Part shown: positions 21,269 through 28,431 of the stretch, one piece after another | Position numbering within the stretch: position 1 is the stretch's first letter | How the letters are laid out: each line of letters begins with the position of its first letter | Assembly (NCBI GenBank): GCA_028749255.1 | Contig: JAQTYE010000008.1 | Coordinates: 1 to 37,673, forward strand | Reading direction: 5' to 3' | From: Paracoccaceae bacterium | Lineage (GTDB): Bacteria; Pseudomonadota; Alphaproteobacteria; Rhodobacterales; Rhodobacteraceae | Length of the DNA stretch: 37,673 bases | The notes under the pieces: generated by a model | What the model was told of the DNA's origin: nothing | What the model saw: the letters and a program-made list of their open reading frames with translations, nothing else | Database searches by the model: none | Made by a program: the position numbers and the translations under genes

Positions 21269-21448
21269 ATGAAAACCTGTGCAACCGTGTTCACGATCGG
21301 ATGGGGCGCCGCGCTGGCCTTTGGCTGGATCGCGCTGGCCGCACCGCCGGGCGAACCGCAAAGTCTGCAAATGCTGAATATCTTGCTGGCAGCCATCGGT
21401 GCGGGCGTCGGGATCTTTTCCTGGATGCGCATTCGGCGGGGCTGCTGA
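21269..21448 (+). CDS. Small two-helix membrane protein inside the Liv operon
   Basis: A 59-residue protein with two hydrophobic segments (about 5-24 and 34-51) and a basic tail (MRIRRGC), suggesting a small inner-membrane hairpin with the N- and C-termini on the same side. The ORF track gives a longer version from 21191, but the ATG at 21269 has a strong GGGAGG ribosome binding site and begins at the first helix, so it is preferred. No family is recognised. It lies between the two permease genes and may be a small accessory subunit or regulator of the transporter. The 168 bp before it are non-coding as far as I can tell. Confidence 0.68.
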   Translation: MKTCATVFTIGWGAALAFGWIALAAPPGEPQSLQMLNILLAAIGAGVGIFSWMRIRRGC

Positions 21449-21497
21449 GGGGAGCGACTGACGCCATCCCCCAAACGATTAATGGGGGGAGGATCTG

Positions 21498-22574
21498 ATG
21501 TTCTACCGCGAGGCAGGCGATTTCAAGACAACCTATCGGGAAGATAGCCAAACCTTCCCGATCAAATTCGATCGGCTGCGGTTTTATGCCGTGCTGGCCG
21601 TGGCTTACGGTGTGATCCCGCTGTTCATCAACGACTATTGGGCGAACGCGGTGGCGGTGCCCTTCCTGATCTATGCCATCGCGGCGATCGGGTTGAATGT
21701 GCTGGTGGGGTATGCGGGGCAGGTCAGCCTTGGCACCGGGGGCTTCATGGCGGTGGGCGCCTACGCCTGCTACAAGCTGATGACGGCCTTCCCCGAGGTG
21801 TCGATCTTTGTCCATGTGCTGTTGGCGGGCGGTGTGACGGCCGTTGTCGGCGTGCTGTTCGGCCTGCCCAGCCTGCGGATCAAGGGGTTCTATCTGGCGG
21901 TGGCCACGCTGGCCGCGCAGTTCTTCCTTGTGTGGCTGTTCAACAAGGTGCCGTGGTTTTACAACTACTCTGCCTCGGGGCAGATCACTGCGCCCGACCG
22001 TACCGTGTTTGGCGTGTTTGTCACCGGCGCACAGACCAGCGCGATGGCGAAATACATGTTCTGTCTGGTGATGCTGACCATCGTCGCGGTGCTGGCGCGC
22101 AATCTGACGCGCGGCATGGTGGGGCGTAAATGGATGGCCATTCGTGACATGGACATCGCCGCCGAAATCATCGGGGTGAACCCGCTGACCGCCAAGATGA
22201 CCGCGTTCATGGTCAGCTCTTTCTTCATCGGGATTGCCGGCGCGCTGTTCTTCTCGGTCTATCTGGGGGCTGCTGAAGTTGGCGAGGCCTTCGGGATCCA
22301 GAAATCGTTCCTGATCCTGTTCATGGTCATCATCGGCGGTCTGGGCAGCATCTTCGGCAGCTTCGCGGGGGCCGCGTTCCTGGTGCTGCTGCCGGTTCTG
22401 CTCAAGAACCTTCTGGTGGGGGCGCTGAACTGGCCGACCGATCTGGCCGCGCATATCGAGCTGATGATCGTGGGTGCCCTGATCGTGGTGTTCCTGATCG
22501 CCGAACCGCACGGGCTTGCGCAGCTTTGGCGTGTGGCAAAAGAGAAATTGAGACTTTGGCCCTTCCCGCACTAA
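21498..22574 (+). CDS. livM: Branched-chain-type ABC transporter permease LivM
   Basis: 358 residues with about ten membrane segments. Family features are AIAAIGLNVLVGYAGQVSLGTGGFMAVGAY (about 60-90), the coupling loop GRKWMAIRDMDIAAEIIGV and the C-terminal GGLGSIFGSFAGAAF. The roughly 30-residue hydrophilic N-terminus (YREAGDFKTTYREDSQTFP) is longer than in the classic E. coli protein. GGGGGGAGG precedes the start. It pairs with LivH to form the channel. Confidence 0.92.
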   Translation: MFYREAGDFKTTYREDSQTFPIKFDRLRFYAVLAVAYGVIPLFINDYWANAVAVPFLIYAIAAIGLNVLVGYAGQVSLGTGGFMAVGAYACYKLMTAFPEVSIFVHVLLAGGVTAVVGVLFGLPSLRIKGFYLAVATLAAQFFLVWLFNKVPWFYNYSASGQITAPDRTVFGVFVTGAQTSAMAKYMFCLVMLTIVAVLARNLTRGMVGRKWMAIRDMDIAAEIIGVNPLTAKMTAFMVSSFFIGIAGALFFSVYLGAAEVGEAFGIQKSFLILFMVIIGGLGSIFGSFAGAAFLVLLPVLLKNLLVGALNWPTDLAAHIELMIVGALIVVFLIAEPHGLAQLWRVAKEKLRLWPFPH

Positions 22575-22643
22575 GCGGGGCGGACCGACAAGATCCGGGA
22601 AACCGGCGCTAAATCAACGGATTACGTTCTGGGAGGAATACGT

Positions 22644-23927
22644 ATGAAGACGACTTTCGCAGCACTCGTGGCCGCTTCGATCACCCTGGCCGCTCCGGCC
22701 ATGGCCGATCTGAGCGTGCCGAACCTGAGCTATCGCACCGGGCCCTATGCCGCCAACGGCATCCCCTATGCGGATGGCTTCAACGATTACTTCACCCTGC
22801 TGAACGAACGCGATGGCGGCATCGGTGGCGAAAAGGTGCAGGTGCCGGAATGCGAGACCGCCTATAACACCGAAAAAGGCGTGGAATGCTACGAGGCGAC
22901 CAAGGGTCAGGCGGCGCTGGCCTATAACCCGCTGTCCACCGGTATCACCTATCAGCTGATCCCCAAGGTCACTGCGGACCACCATGTTCTGTATACCCCG
23001 GGCTACGGTCGGACCTCGGCGGCCAACGGCAAGGTGTTCGAGTGGGTCTTCAACTACCCCGCGAACTATTGGGATGGCGCTTCGGTCGCGATCAAATATC
23101 TGCTCAGCCAGAACGGTGACGACCTGAAGGGCAAGAAGATCGCGCTGGTCTATCACAACTCGGCCTATGGCAAGGAACCGATCCGCACGCTGGAAGAGCT
23201 GTCGAAAAAGCACGGGTTCGAGCTGAACACGATCCCGGTCGATCACCCGGGCCAAGAGCAGAAATCACAGTGGCTGCAGATCCGCCGCGACAAGCCCGAT
23301 TATGTGATCATGTATGGCTGGGGCGTGATGAACCAGGTTGCCATTCAGGAAGCCGTGAACATCAAGTTCCCGATGGAAAACTTCATCGGCATCTGGTGGT
23401 CGGGGTCTGAAAACGATGTGGGCCCGGCGGGCGAAGGCGCGAACGGCTACAAGTCGATCAGCTTCCACGGCGTGGGCAACAACTACCCGGTCTATGCCGA
23501 CCTGCAGAAATACGTCTTCGATGCGGGCAAATCGGCCGGGTCGGCGGATGAGCTGGGCACCGTTCTGTATTCGCGTGGCATGTATGCGGCGATGATCATC
23601 TCGGAAGCGATCCGTGAAGCGCAGGGGATGGCGGGCCATTCGGCTGTGACCCCGGAAGAAGTGCGTGACGGGTTCGAACACCTGAACCTGACCGAAGCGC
23701 GCCTGACCGAACTGGGTCTGCCGGGCTTCGCTCAGCCGATCGCGGCGACCTGTGCCGACCACGGCGGCCCGGGCTCTGCGATCATGCTGCAATGGGATGC
23801 CATGGCGAAAACCTGGGGTCCGGTGTCGGATTGGATCACCGCCGACAAGGACGTGATCGACCCGCTGATCGCCGAAGATTCGGCGGCCTTCGCAGCCGAA
23901 AGCGGCACGGCCGAGCGCTGCAACTAA
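22644..23927 (+). CDS. Periplasmic substrate-binding protein of the Liv-type ABC transporter
   Basis: 427 residues with a clear signal peptide (cleavage near AMA|DLS) and the two-lobed Peripla_BP_6 fold. YANGIPYADGFNDYF-like and NERDGGIGG segments mark lobe 1; GKKIALVYHNSAYGKEPI and ETAYNTEKGVECYE are typical of this HAAT binding-protein subgroup. It captures the substrate and delivers it to LivHM. Many members of this longer subgroup sit beside acyl-CoA or aryl-CoA ligases rather than amino-acid genes, which fits the present operon (family recollection). GGGAGGA precedes the start. A stable hairpin directly follows the stop. Confidence 0.9.
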   Translation: MKTTFAALVAASITLAAPAMADLSVPNLSYRTGPYAANGIPYADGFNDYFTLLNERDGGIGGEKVQVPECETAYNTEKGVECYEATKGQAALAYNPLSTGITYQLIPKVTADHHVLYTPGYGRTSAANGKVFEWVFNYPANYWDGASVAIKYLLSQNGDDLKGKKIALVYHNSAYGKEPIRTLEELSKKHGFELNTIPVDHPGQEQKSQWLQIRRDKPDYVIMYGWGVMNQVAIQEAVNIKFPMENFIGIWWSGSENDVGPAGEGANGYKSISFHGVGNNYPVYADLQKYVFDAGKSAGSADELGTVLYSRGMYAAMIISEAIREAQGMAGHSAVTPEEVRDGFEHLNLTEARLTELGLPGFAQPIAATCADHGGPGSAIMLQWDAMAKTWGPVSDWITADKDVIDPLIAEDSAAFAAESGTAERCN

Positions 23928-23934
23928 GACAAAG

Positions 23935-23958
23935 GCCCCCGGCGTTACAGCCGGGGGC
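23935..23958 (+). terminator. GC-rich hairpin after the binding-protein gene
   Basis: GCCCCCGGC-GTTACA-GCCGGGGGC is a perfect nine-base-pair stem with a six-base loop, eight bases after the stop codon. There is no T-run, so it is not a standard intrinsic terminator. Hairpins at this position commonly stabilise the binding-protein message or reduce read-through into downstream transporter genes. Confidence 0.6.
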
Positions 23959-23979
23959 ACCACCCCTACGGAGGACGCC

Positions 23980-24816
23980 ATGCTCGACGCCGCTCAGACT
24001 TCGGAAACCCGGACCGACACCCTGCTGGAGGTCAACAATATCGAGGTGATCTACAACCATGTGATCCTCGTGCTGAAAGGCGTGAGCCTTGCGGTGCCGA
24101 AGGGCGGGATCACCGCGCTTTTGGGCGGCAATGGCGCAGGCAAGACGACCACGCTGAAGGCGATTTCCAACCTGCTGAAATCGGAACGCGGCGAGGTCAC
24201 CAAAGGCTCGATCCTGTATCGCGGTGAGCGCGTTCAGGATGGCTCGCCCGCCGATCTGGTCCGCAAAGGCGTGATCCAGGTGATGGAGGGGCGGCATTGT
24301 TTCGAACACCTGACCGTCGAAGACAACCTGCTGACCGGCGCCTATACCCGCACCGACGGGCGCGCCGCAGTCGCCCGCGATCTGGAGATGGTCTATAACT
24401 ATTTCCCGCGCCTGAAAGAGCGCCGCAAATCTCAGGCGGGCTATACTTCGGGGGGCGAGCAGCAAATGGTCGCGATGGGCCGGGCGCTGATGTCCCGCCC
24501 CGAGATGATCTTGCTGGATGAACCTTCGATGGGCCTTGCGCCGCAACTGGTCGAACAGATCTTCGAGATCGTGAAAGCGGTGAATGAAGGCGAGGGCGTG
24601 ACCTTCCTGCTGGCCGAACAGAACACCAACGTGGCCCTGCGCTATGCGCATTACGGCTATATTCTGGAATCGGGTCGCGTGGTGATGGACGGCCCGGCAA
24701 AGGCGCTGCGCGAGAACCCCGATGTGAAGGAATTCTATCTGGGGATGTCCGACGAAGGTCGCAAAAGCTTTCGCGAAGTGCGCAGTTATCGTCGTCGCAA
24801 GCGCTGGCTGGCGTAA
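23980..24816 (+). CDS. livF: Branched-chain-type ABC transporter ATPase LivF
   Basis: 278 residues, the second ATPase of the importer. Walker A is GGNGAGKTTTLK (about 48-59), the signature is TSGGEQQMVAMGRAL, Walker B is MILLDEPSMGL and the switch region is LLAEQNTNVAL. It is about 40 residues longer than classic LivF, mainly from an N-terminal lead and a basic C-terminal tail (REVRSYRRRKRW) that is also found in relatives linked to acyl-CoA ligases. The RBS GGAGG lies seven bases before the start. It follows the binding-protein gene after the hairpin. Confidence 0.92.
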   Translation: MLDAAQTSETRTDTLLEVNNIEVIYNHVILVLKGVSLAVPKGGITALLGGNGAGKTTTLKAISNLLKSERGEVTKGSILYRGERVQDGSPADLVRKGVIQVMEGRHCFEHLTVEDNLLTGAYTRTDGRAAVARDLEMVYNYFPRLKERRKSQAGYTSGGEQQMVAMGRALMSRPEMILLDEPSMGLAPQLVEQIFEIVKAVNEGEGVTFLLAEQNTNVALRYAHYGYILESGRVVMDGPAKALRENPDVKEFYLGMSDEGRKSFREVRSYRRRKRWLA

Positions 24817-24845
24817 GTTAACTATTTGATTTTGAATGATTGCTG

Positions 24846-24859
24846 CGCAGCATGCTGCG
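24846..24859. repeat. 14-bp perfect palindrome in the livF-ligase gap
   Basis: CGCAGCATGCTGCG is a perfect palindrome, preceded by an unusually AT-rich stretch (TTAACTATTTGATTTTGAATG) in an otherwise GC-rich region. It lies 49 bp before the PaaK-like gene start. It could be an operator or an mRNA hairpin controlling the last gene of the operon. No function is shown. Confidence 0.45.
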
Positions 24860-24907
24860 GCGCGGCACTGGGGCGGCTGTGCCGCACGCAAGGAAAAGGG
24901 CCTGCTG

Positions 24908-26128
24908 ATGAGCCAGTATTTCGACGATCTGGAAACCCGCTCGCGAGAGGCGCGCGATGCGGCTTTGGCGCAGGACCTGCCGCGCATTCTGGCGCGGGCG
25001 ATGCAGGCACCGGGATTGGCCGCGCATCTGGGCGCGGTTGATCCGGCCGCTGTGACCGACCGTGCGGCGCTGGCGCGTCTGCCGGTGTTGCGCAAATCTG
25101 ATCTGGGGGCGGCGCAGAAACGCGCGGCGCCTTTTGGCGGGCTGACCACGAAGCCTGCGCATGCCTTTGCGCATATCTTCCAAAGCCCGGGCCCGATCTA
25201 CGAGCCGGGCGAGATCGGCCATGACTGGTGGCGGATGGGGCGGTTCCTGCATGCGGCGGGTGTCGGACCCGGTGATGTTGTGCAGAACTGCTTTGGCTAC
25301 CACCTGACCCCGGCCGGGATGATTTTTGAATCCGGGGCGCGGACGGTTGGCGCCGCCGTGCTGCCCGCGGGCACCGGCCAGACCGAGCTGCAGGTGCGTG
25401 CTGCGGTGGACATTGGCACCACGGTCTATTCGGGCACGCCCGACTACCTGAAGGTGATTCTGGACAAGGCCGACGAGATGGGCGAACGGCTGGAAATCAC
25501 CCGCGCGGCAGTGGGGGGCGGGGCATTGTTCCCCAGCCTGCGCGCTGAATATGCCGCGCGCGGCATCCAATGCCTGCAATGCTATGCGACCGCCGATCTG
25601 GGCAATATCGCCTATGAAAGTCCGGCGATGGAGGGGATGATCATCGACGAGGGCGTAATCGTCGAGATCGTGCGTCCCGGCACCGGCGACCCGGTTCCAG
25701 AAGGCGAGGTGGGCGAGGTCATCGTCACCACGCTGAATCCCGATTACCCGCTGGTGCGTTTTGCCACCGGTGATCTCGGCGCAATTTTGCCCGGTGTATC
25801 GCCCTGCGGGCGTACCAACCAGCGCATCAAGGGCTGGCTCGGGCGGGCCGATCAGACCACCAAGATCAAGGGCATGTTCGTGCGCCCAGAACAGGTGGCG
25901 GCCTTTGTGGCGGCACACCCCGAAGTCGCGCGTGCCCGTGTCGTGGCGACCCGCGCGGGCGAGATGGACGTGATGACGGTGCGTATCGAAACCCCGGCCG
26001 AGGATGGCGCGCGCTATCAGACGGGTGTGGTCGAAGCGCTGAAGATGAAGGCCGTGATCGAAGTTGTCCCGGTCGGCAGCCTGCCCAATGATGGCAAGGT
26101 CATCGAAGATCTGCGTAAATACGACTAA
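24908..26128 (+). CDS. PaaK-like (phenylacetate-CoA ligase family) AMP-binding protein
   Basis: 406 residues, slightly shorter than PaaK (about 430-440). The C-terminal half keeps adenylate-forming motifs: VRFATGDLG, RIKGWLGRADQTTKIKGMFV and a final lysine region NDGKVIEDL. Where PaaK has its P-loop SSGTTG-like motif, this protein instead reads FQSPGPIYEPGE. I recall this as a feature of a distinct Liv-linked subgroup. It may still be a CoA ligase with altered nucleotide binding. The start at 24908 is chosen over 24836 because it opens the conserved protein (MSQYFDDLETR). It is the last gene of the Liv operon and has a hairpin-like repeat after its stop. Confidence 0.82.
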   Translation: MSQYFDDLETRSREARDAALAQDLPRILARAMQAPGLAAHLGAVDPAAVTDRAALARLPVLRKSDLGAAQKRAAPFGGLTTKPAHAFAHIFQSPGPIYEPGEIGHDWWRMGRFLHAAGVGPGDVVQNCFGYHLTPAGMIFESGARTVGAAVLPAGTGQTELQVRAAVDIGTTVYSGTPDYLKVILDKADEMGERLEITRAAVGGGALFPSLRAEYAARGIQCLQCYATADLGNIAYESPAMEGMIIDEGVIVEIVRPGTGDPVPEGEVGEVIVTTLNPDYPLVRFATGDLGAILPGVSPCGRTNQRIKGWLGRADQTTKIKGMFVRPEQVAAFVAAHPEVARARVVATRAGEMDVMTVRIETPAEDGARYQTGVVEALKMKAVIEVVPVGSLPNDGKVIEDLRKYD

Positions 26129-26252
26129 CCCAGCGTGGCCGCGATCCAGCGGCCGCCCCCCCTGAGCACAATGGCGCCCAGATCAAAGGCCGCCCAGGCC
26201 GACCCCGACGGCACGCGGCTTGGGCGGGGCTGGACAACGCCCCCCCTCGTCA
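26129..26252. other. Non-coding junction after the PaaK-like gene
   Basis: An inverted repeat GGCCGC-GATCCA-GCGGCC (26137-26154, counting both arms) begins 8 bp after the stop and may help end transcription; there is no T-run. On the minus strand one frame ends in SAWAAFDLGAIVLRGGGRW before a stop, which looks like a possible C-terminal gene scrap, but I do not recognise it. Nothing else is supported here. Confidence 0.4.
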
Positions 26253-26390
26253 GTGCAGGACCATGGCGTCGATCTGATCCGCCCAACGATCCACCGCGTC
26301 TTTGAGATCAAAGAGGCGGGCACGGCCCATGCCGTGCTGAAAAGTGGCCCCTACTGTGGCAAGATTGTGCGGCGCGGCGTCGCCCACTGA
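26253..26390 (+). pseudogene. C-terminal remnant of an MDR (zinc-type alcohol dehydrogenase/quinone reductase) gene
   Basis: The plus-strand frame ending in TGA at 26388-26390 reads IRPTIHRVFEIKEAGTAHAV and then LKSGPYCGKIV. This matches the C-terminal signature of medium-chain dehydrogenase/reductase proteins (P-x-I-x-R-V-F-x-x-x-E-A-x-x-A-H-x-x-x-x-S-G-x-x-x-G-K-I-V). Only about 45 codons remain and no upstream portion is present in any frame. This is a gene stump, probably left by the rearrangement that brought in the neighbouring aromatic module. It is absent from the ORF track because it has no start. The minus-strand ORF at 26250-26471 is its shadow. Confidence 0.62.
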
Positions 26391-26453
26391 TCGGCGGGCG
26401 TGACCGCCGCCGGCGGCGGTTCGCACGGCTTCGACTGCCTGAATGACATGATG

Positions 26454-26479
26454 TGTCCGCCAGTCGGACACATTGTCCG
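26454..26479. promoter_or_regulatory. 17-bp palindromic operator upstream of the TRAP genes
   Basis: TGTCCGC-CAG-TCGGACA (26454-26470) is an imperfect 17-bp palindrome. A third half-site TGTCCG follows, making a second inverted repeat CGGACA-CAT-TGTCCG (26465-26479). Nearly the same palindrome recurs at 29467 and 34371. It lies about 160 bp before the first TRAP gene. Binding by the MhpR-like regulator encoded at 32939 is inferred from the shared pattern. Confidence 0.6.
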
Positions 26480-26619
26480 TGTCAGTTCGCTTCCCCCTGC
26501 CCCCCGGCTATCCCAAAGATGGGAGCACGCGTTGCGGTTTGGGAGAATACGCAGCAGTTTGCACGACAGAACATGACCAGACCGCCAAGGCGGTGGGTTG
26601 CGCTTGGGAGGGCGCTGCG

Positions 26620-27105
26620 ATGGTGCGCAAGATCAATCCGCTGATTTCAAAGGGGCTTCTGAGCGCCGCAACGGGGTTCTTCCTGCTCGGCACAGGGGTC
26701 ACGGTCGTCGATGTCGTCGCGCGCAAACTTGTGGGCTTCAACGTTCCCGGCGCGATCGAGCTGACCTGCTATTCGGTGGGCTTCGGGGCGCTTTTGTCGA
26801 TGCCCGTCTGCTATGCGACGCGCAGCCATGTCACGGCGAAGCTGCTTTCGGAACTCATGCCGACGCTGTTCCTGCGCCCGCTCGGCCGGCTTTCGACTGT
26901 CGCCTCGCTGATCTTCGCGGCGCTGCTCGTCTGGATTCTCGGCACCAATGCGATCTCCAAGCTCGGCTCGCCCGAGACCTCGGCCGATCTCGGCCTGCCA
27001 ATGCCGGTGCTGCTGTCGGTGGTCTCGGTCACGCTCGGCATGGCGTTCGTCGCCGCCTGTGCGGGCCTCTGGTTCGAATGGCGCCGCGCCGGGGGTGAGC
27101 AATGA
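26620..27105 (+). CDS. TRAP transporter small permease (DctQ type)
   Basis: 161 residues with four hydrophobic segments (about 10-32, 45-62, 85-105 and 125-148), the expected topology for the DctQ subunit. ATG 26620 follows GGGAGGG and starts with a short basic N-terminus before the first helix. The 49-codon upstream extension in the ORF track is rejected as it is hydrophilic and lacks family resemblance. The stop overlaps the next start (ATGA). It scaffolds the large permease in a sodium- or proton-driven importer. The context of aromatic-ring enzymes suggests an aromatic acid substrate. Confidence 0.85.
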   Translation: MVRKINPLISKGLLSAATGFFLLGTGVTVVDVVARKLVGFNVPGAIELTCYSVGFGALLSMPVCYATRSHVTAKLLSELMPTLFLRPLGRLSTVASLIFAALLVWILGTNAISKLGSPETSADLGLPMPVLLSVVSVTLGMAFVAACAGLWFEWRRAGGEQ

Positions 27106-28403
27106 GCGGGCTTGTGCTGGGCGGGTTCGGTTTCGTTGCCGCTATCGTTCTGATCTTTCTGGAAATTCCGGTGGCGGTTGCGCTGGGGCTTGTCGGGCTT
27201 GGTGGCGTTGCCATGGTGATCGGCGTCTCGGGGGCGATGACCGTGGGTGCGACCACGATCTGGGACAGCGTGACCAATTACACGTTGACGATGCTGCCGC
27301 TCTTCGTGCTGATGGGCAACCTGGCGGCACAGAGCGGGCTGTCGGGGCGGCTGTACCGGGCGATGTCGGTGCTGTTGGGGCACCGGCGCGGGGGGCTTGC
27401 ACTCGCCACGATCGGGGCCTCTGCGGGGTTTGGCATGATCTCGGGCTCGTCGCTCGCGACCACCGCCACGATGAGCCGGATCGCGCTGCCCGAGATGCAG
27501 GCGGCGGGCTATTCTCGGTCGTTGTCGGCAGGGTCGGTCGCTGCGGGCGGCACGCTGGGCATCCTGATCCCGCCTTCGACGGTGCTGGTGATCTATGCCT
27601 TCATCGCCGAGCAATCCATTCGCGAACTGATGCTGGCGACCGCCGGGCCGATCGTTCTGGCGATCTCGCTTTATTGCCTTGCGATCTGGCTGCCGCTCTG
27701 GCTTGGCATCTCGACCGCGCCCGAGCGCGAGCGCGCCCGTGGTGCCGAGCGGGTCGAGGCCTTGCGTGAACTGGTGCCGCCGGTCGGGATTTTCGGGCTG
27801 ATCATGGGCGGGCTCTATTCCGGCCTGTTCACCGCCAACGAGACGGCGGCGATAGGGGCGGCGGTCGTGCTGGCCTATGGCCTGCTCTCGCGCAGGCTGA
27901 ACTGGACAGGCTTCTTCGACGCGGCGATGGACACCGCGCTGACCTGCGGCGCGCTCTACCTCGTGCTGATCGGCGCCAACCTTTTCAACTTCTTCCTCGC
28001 GCTTTCGGGGCTGCCCTTCGGGTTGACCGGCTTGTTCTCGGGCATCACCGATCAACCGCTTTTGGTGATCCTTCTGATGCTGGTGATCTATCTGGCGCTC
28101 GGTACGCTGATGGACAGCCTTGCGATGCTGCTCTTGACCGTGCCGCTCTTCGTGCCGATTGCCCAGGCTGCGGGGATCGACCTGGTCTGGTTCGGCATCT
28201 TCGCGGTGATGGTGGTCGAGATGGGGCTGATCACGCCGCCGGTCGGCATGAACCTTTTCGTCCTGAAAACCACCAACCCCGAGATCGAGATGATGGAGTT
28301 GTGGCGCGGCGTCGCGCCTTTCGTTCTGGCCGATCTGGTGCGCGTGGCCATGATCATCGCCATCCCGGCGATCATCACCTGGCTTCCGCATCATGCAATT
28401 TGA
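27102..28403 (+). CDS. TRAP transporter large permease (DctM type)
   Basis: 433 residues with about twelve hydrophobic segments. DctM hallmarks include LEIPVAVALGLVGL at the N-terminus, LPLFVLMGNLAAQSGLSGRLYRA, GGTLGILIPPSTVLVIYA and, near the C-terminus, ALGTLMDSLAMLLLTVPLF and ELGLITPPVGMN-like MGLITPPVGMNLFVLK. It is the channel-forming subunit that imports substrate against an ion gradient. Translationally coupled to the small permease. Leu codons CTC and CTT look more frequent here than in the flanking chromosomal genes, in keeping with a transferred module. Confidence 0.92.
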   Translation: MSGLVLGGFGFVAAIVLIFLEIPVAVALGLVGLGGVAMVIGVSGAMTVGATTIWDSVTNYTLTMLPLFVLMGNLAAQSGLSGRLYRAMSVLLGHRRGGLALATIGASAGFGMISGSSLATTATMSRIALPEMQAAGYSRSLSAGSVAAGGTLGILIPPSTVLVIYAFIAEQSIRELMLATAGPIVLAISLYCLAIWLPLWLGISTAPERERARGAERVEALRELVPPVGIFGLIMGGLYSGLFTANETAAIGAAVVLAYGLLSRRLNWTGFFDAAMDTALTCGALYLVLIGANLFNFFLALSGLPFGLTGLFSGITDQPLLVILLMLVIYLALGTLMDSLAMLLLTVPLFVPIAQAAGIDLVWFGIFAVMVVEMGLITPPVGMNLFVLKTTNPEIEMMELWRGVAPFVLADLVRVAMIIAIPAIITWLPHHAI

Positions 28404-28431
28404 ATTTCGGACATCCAAGGGAGGGATATCC

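Noticed and set aside
21106-21498. Plus-strand frame after livH (MKIVCDNKKIVDRC...)
   Set aside because: No ribosome binding site and overlaps the better-supported 59-residue gene in another frame; the second half is Arg/Gly shadow sequence.
26250-26471. 73-codon minus-strand ORF before the TRAP genes
   Set aside because: No family resemblance, overlaps the operator, and lies antisense to the MDR C-terminal remnant that explains the coding-like signal.
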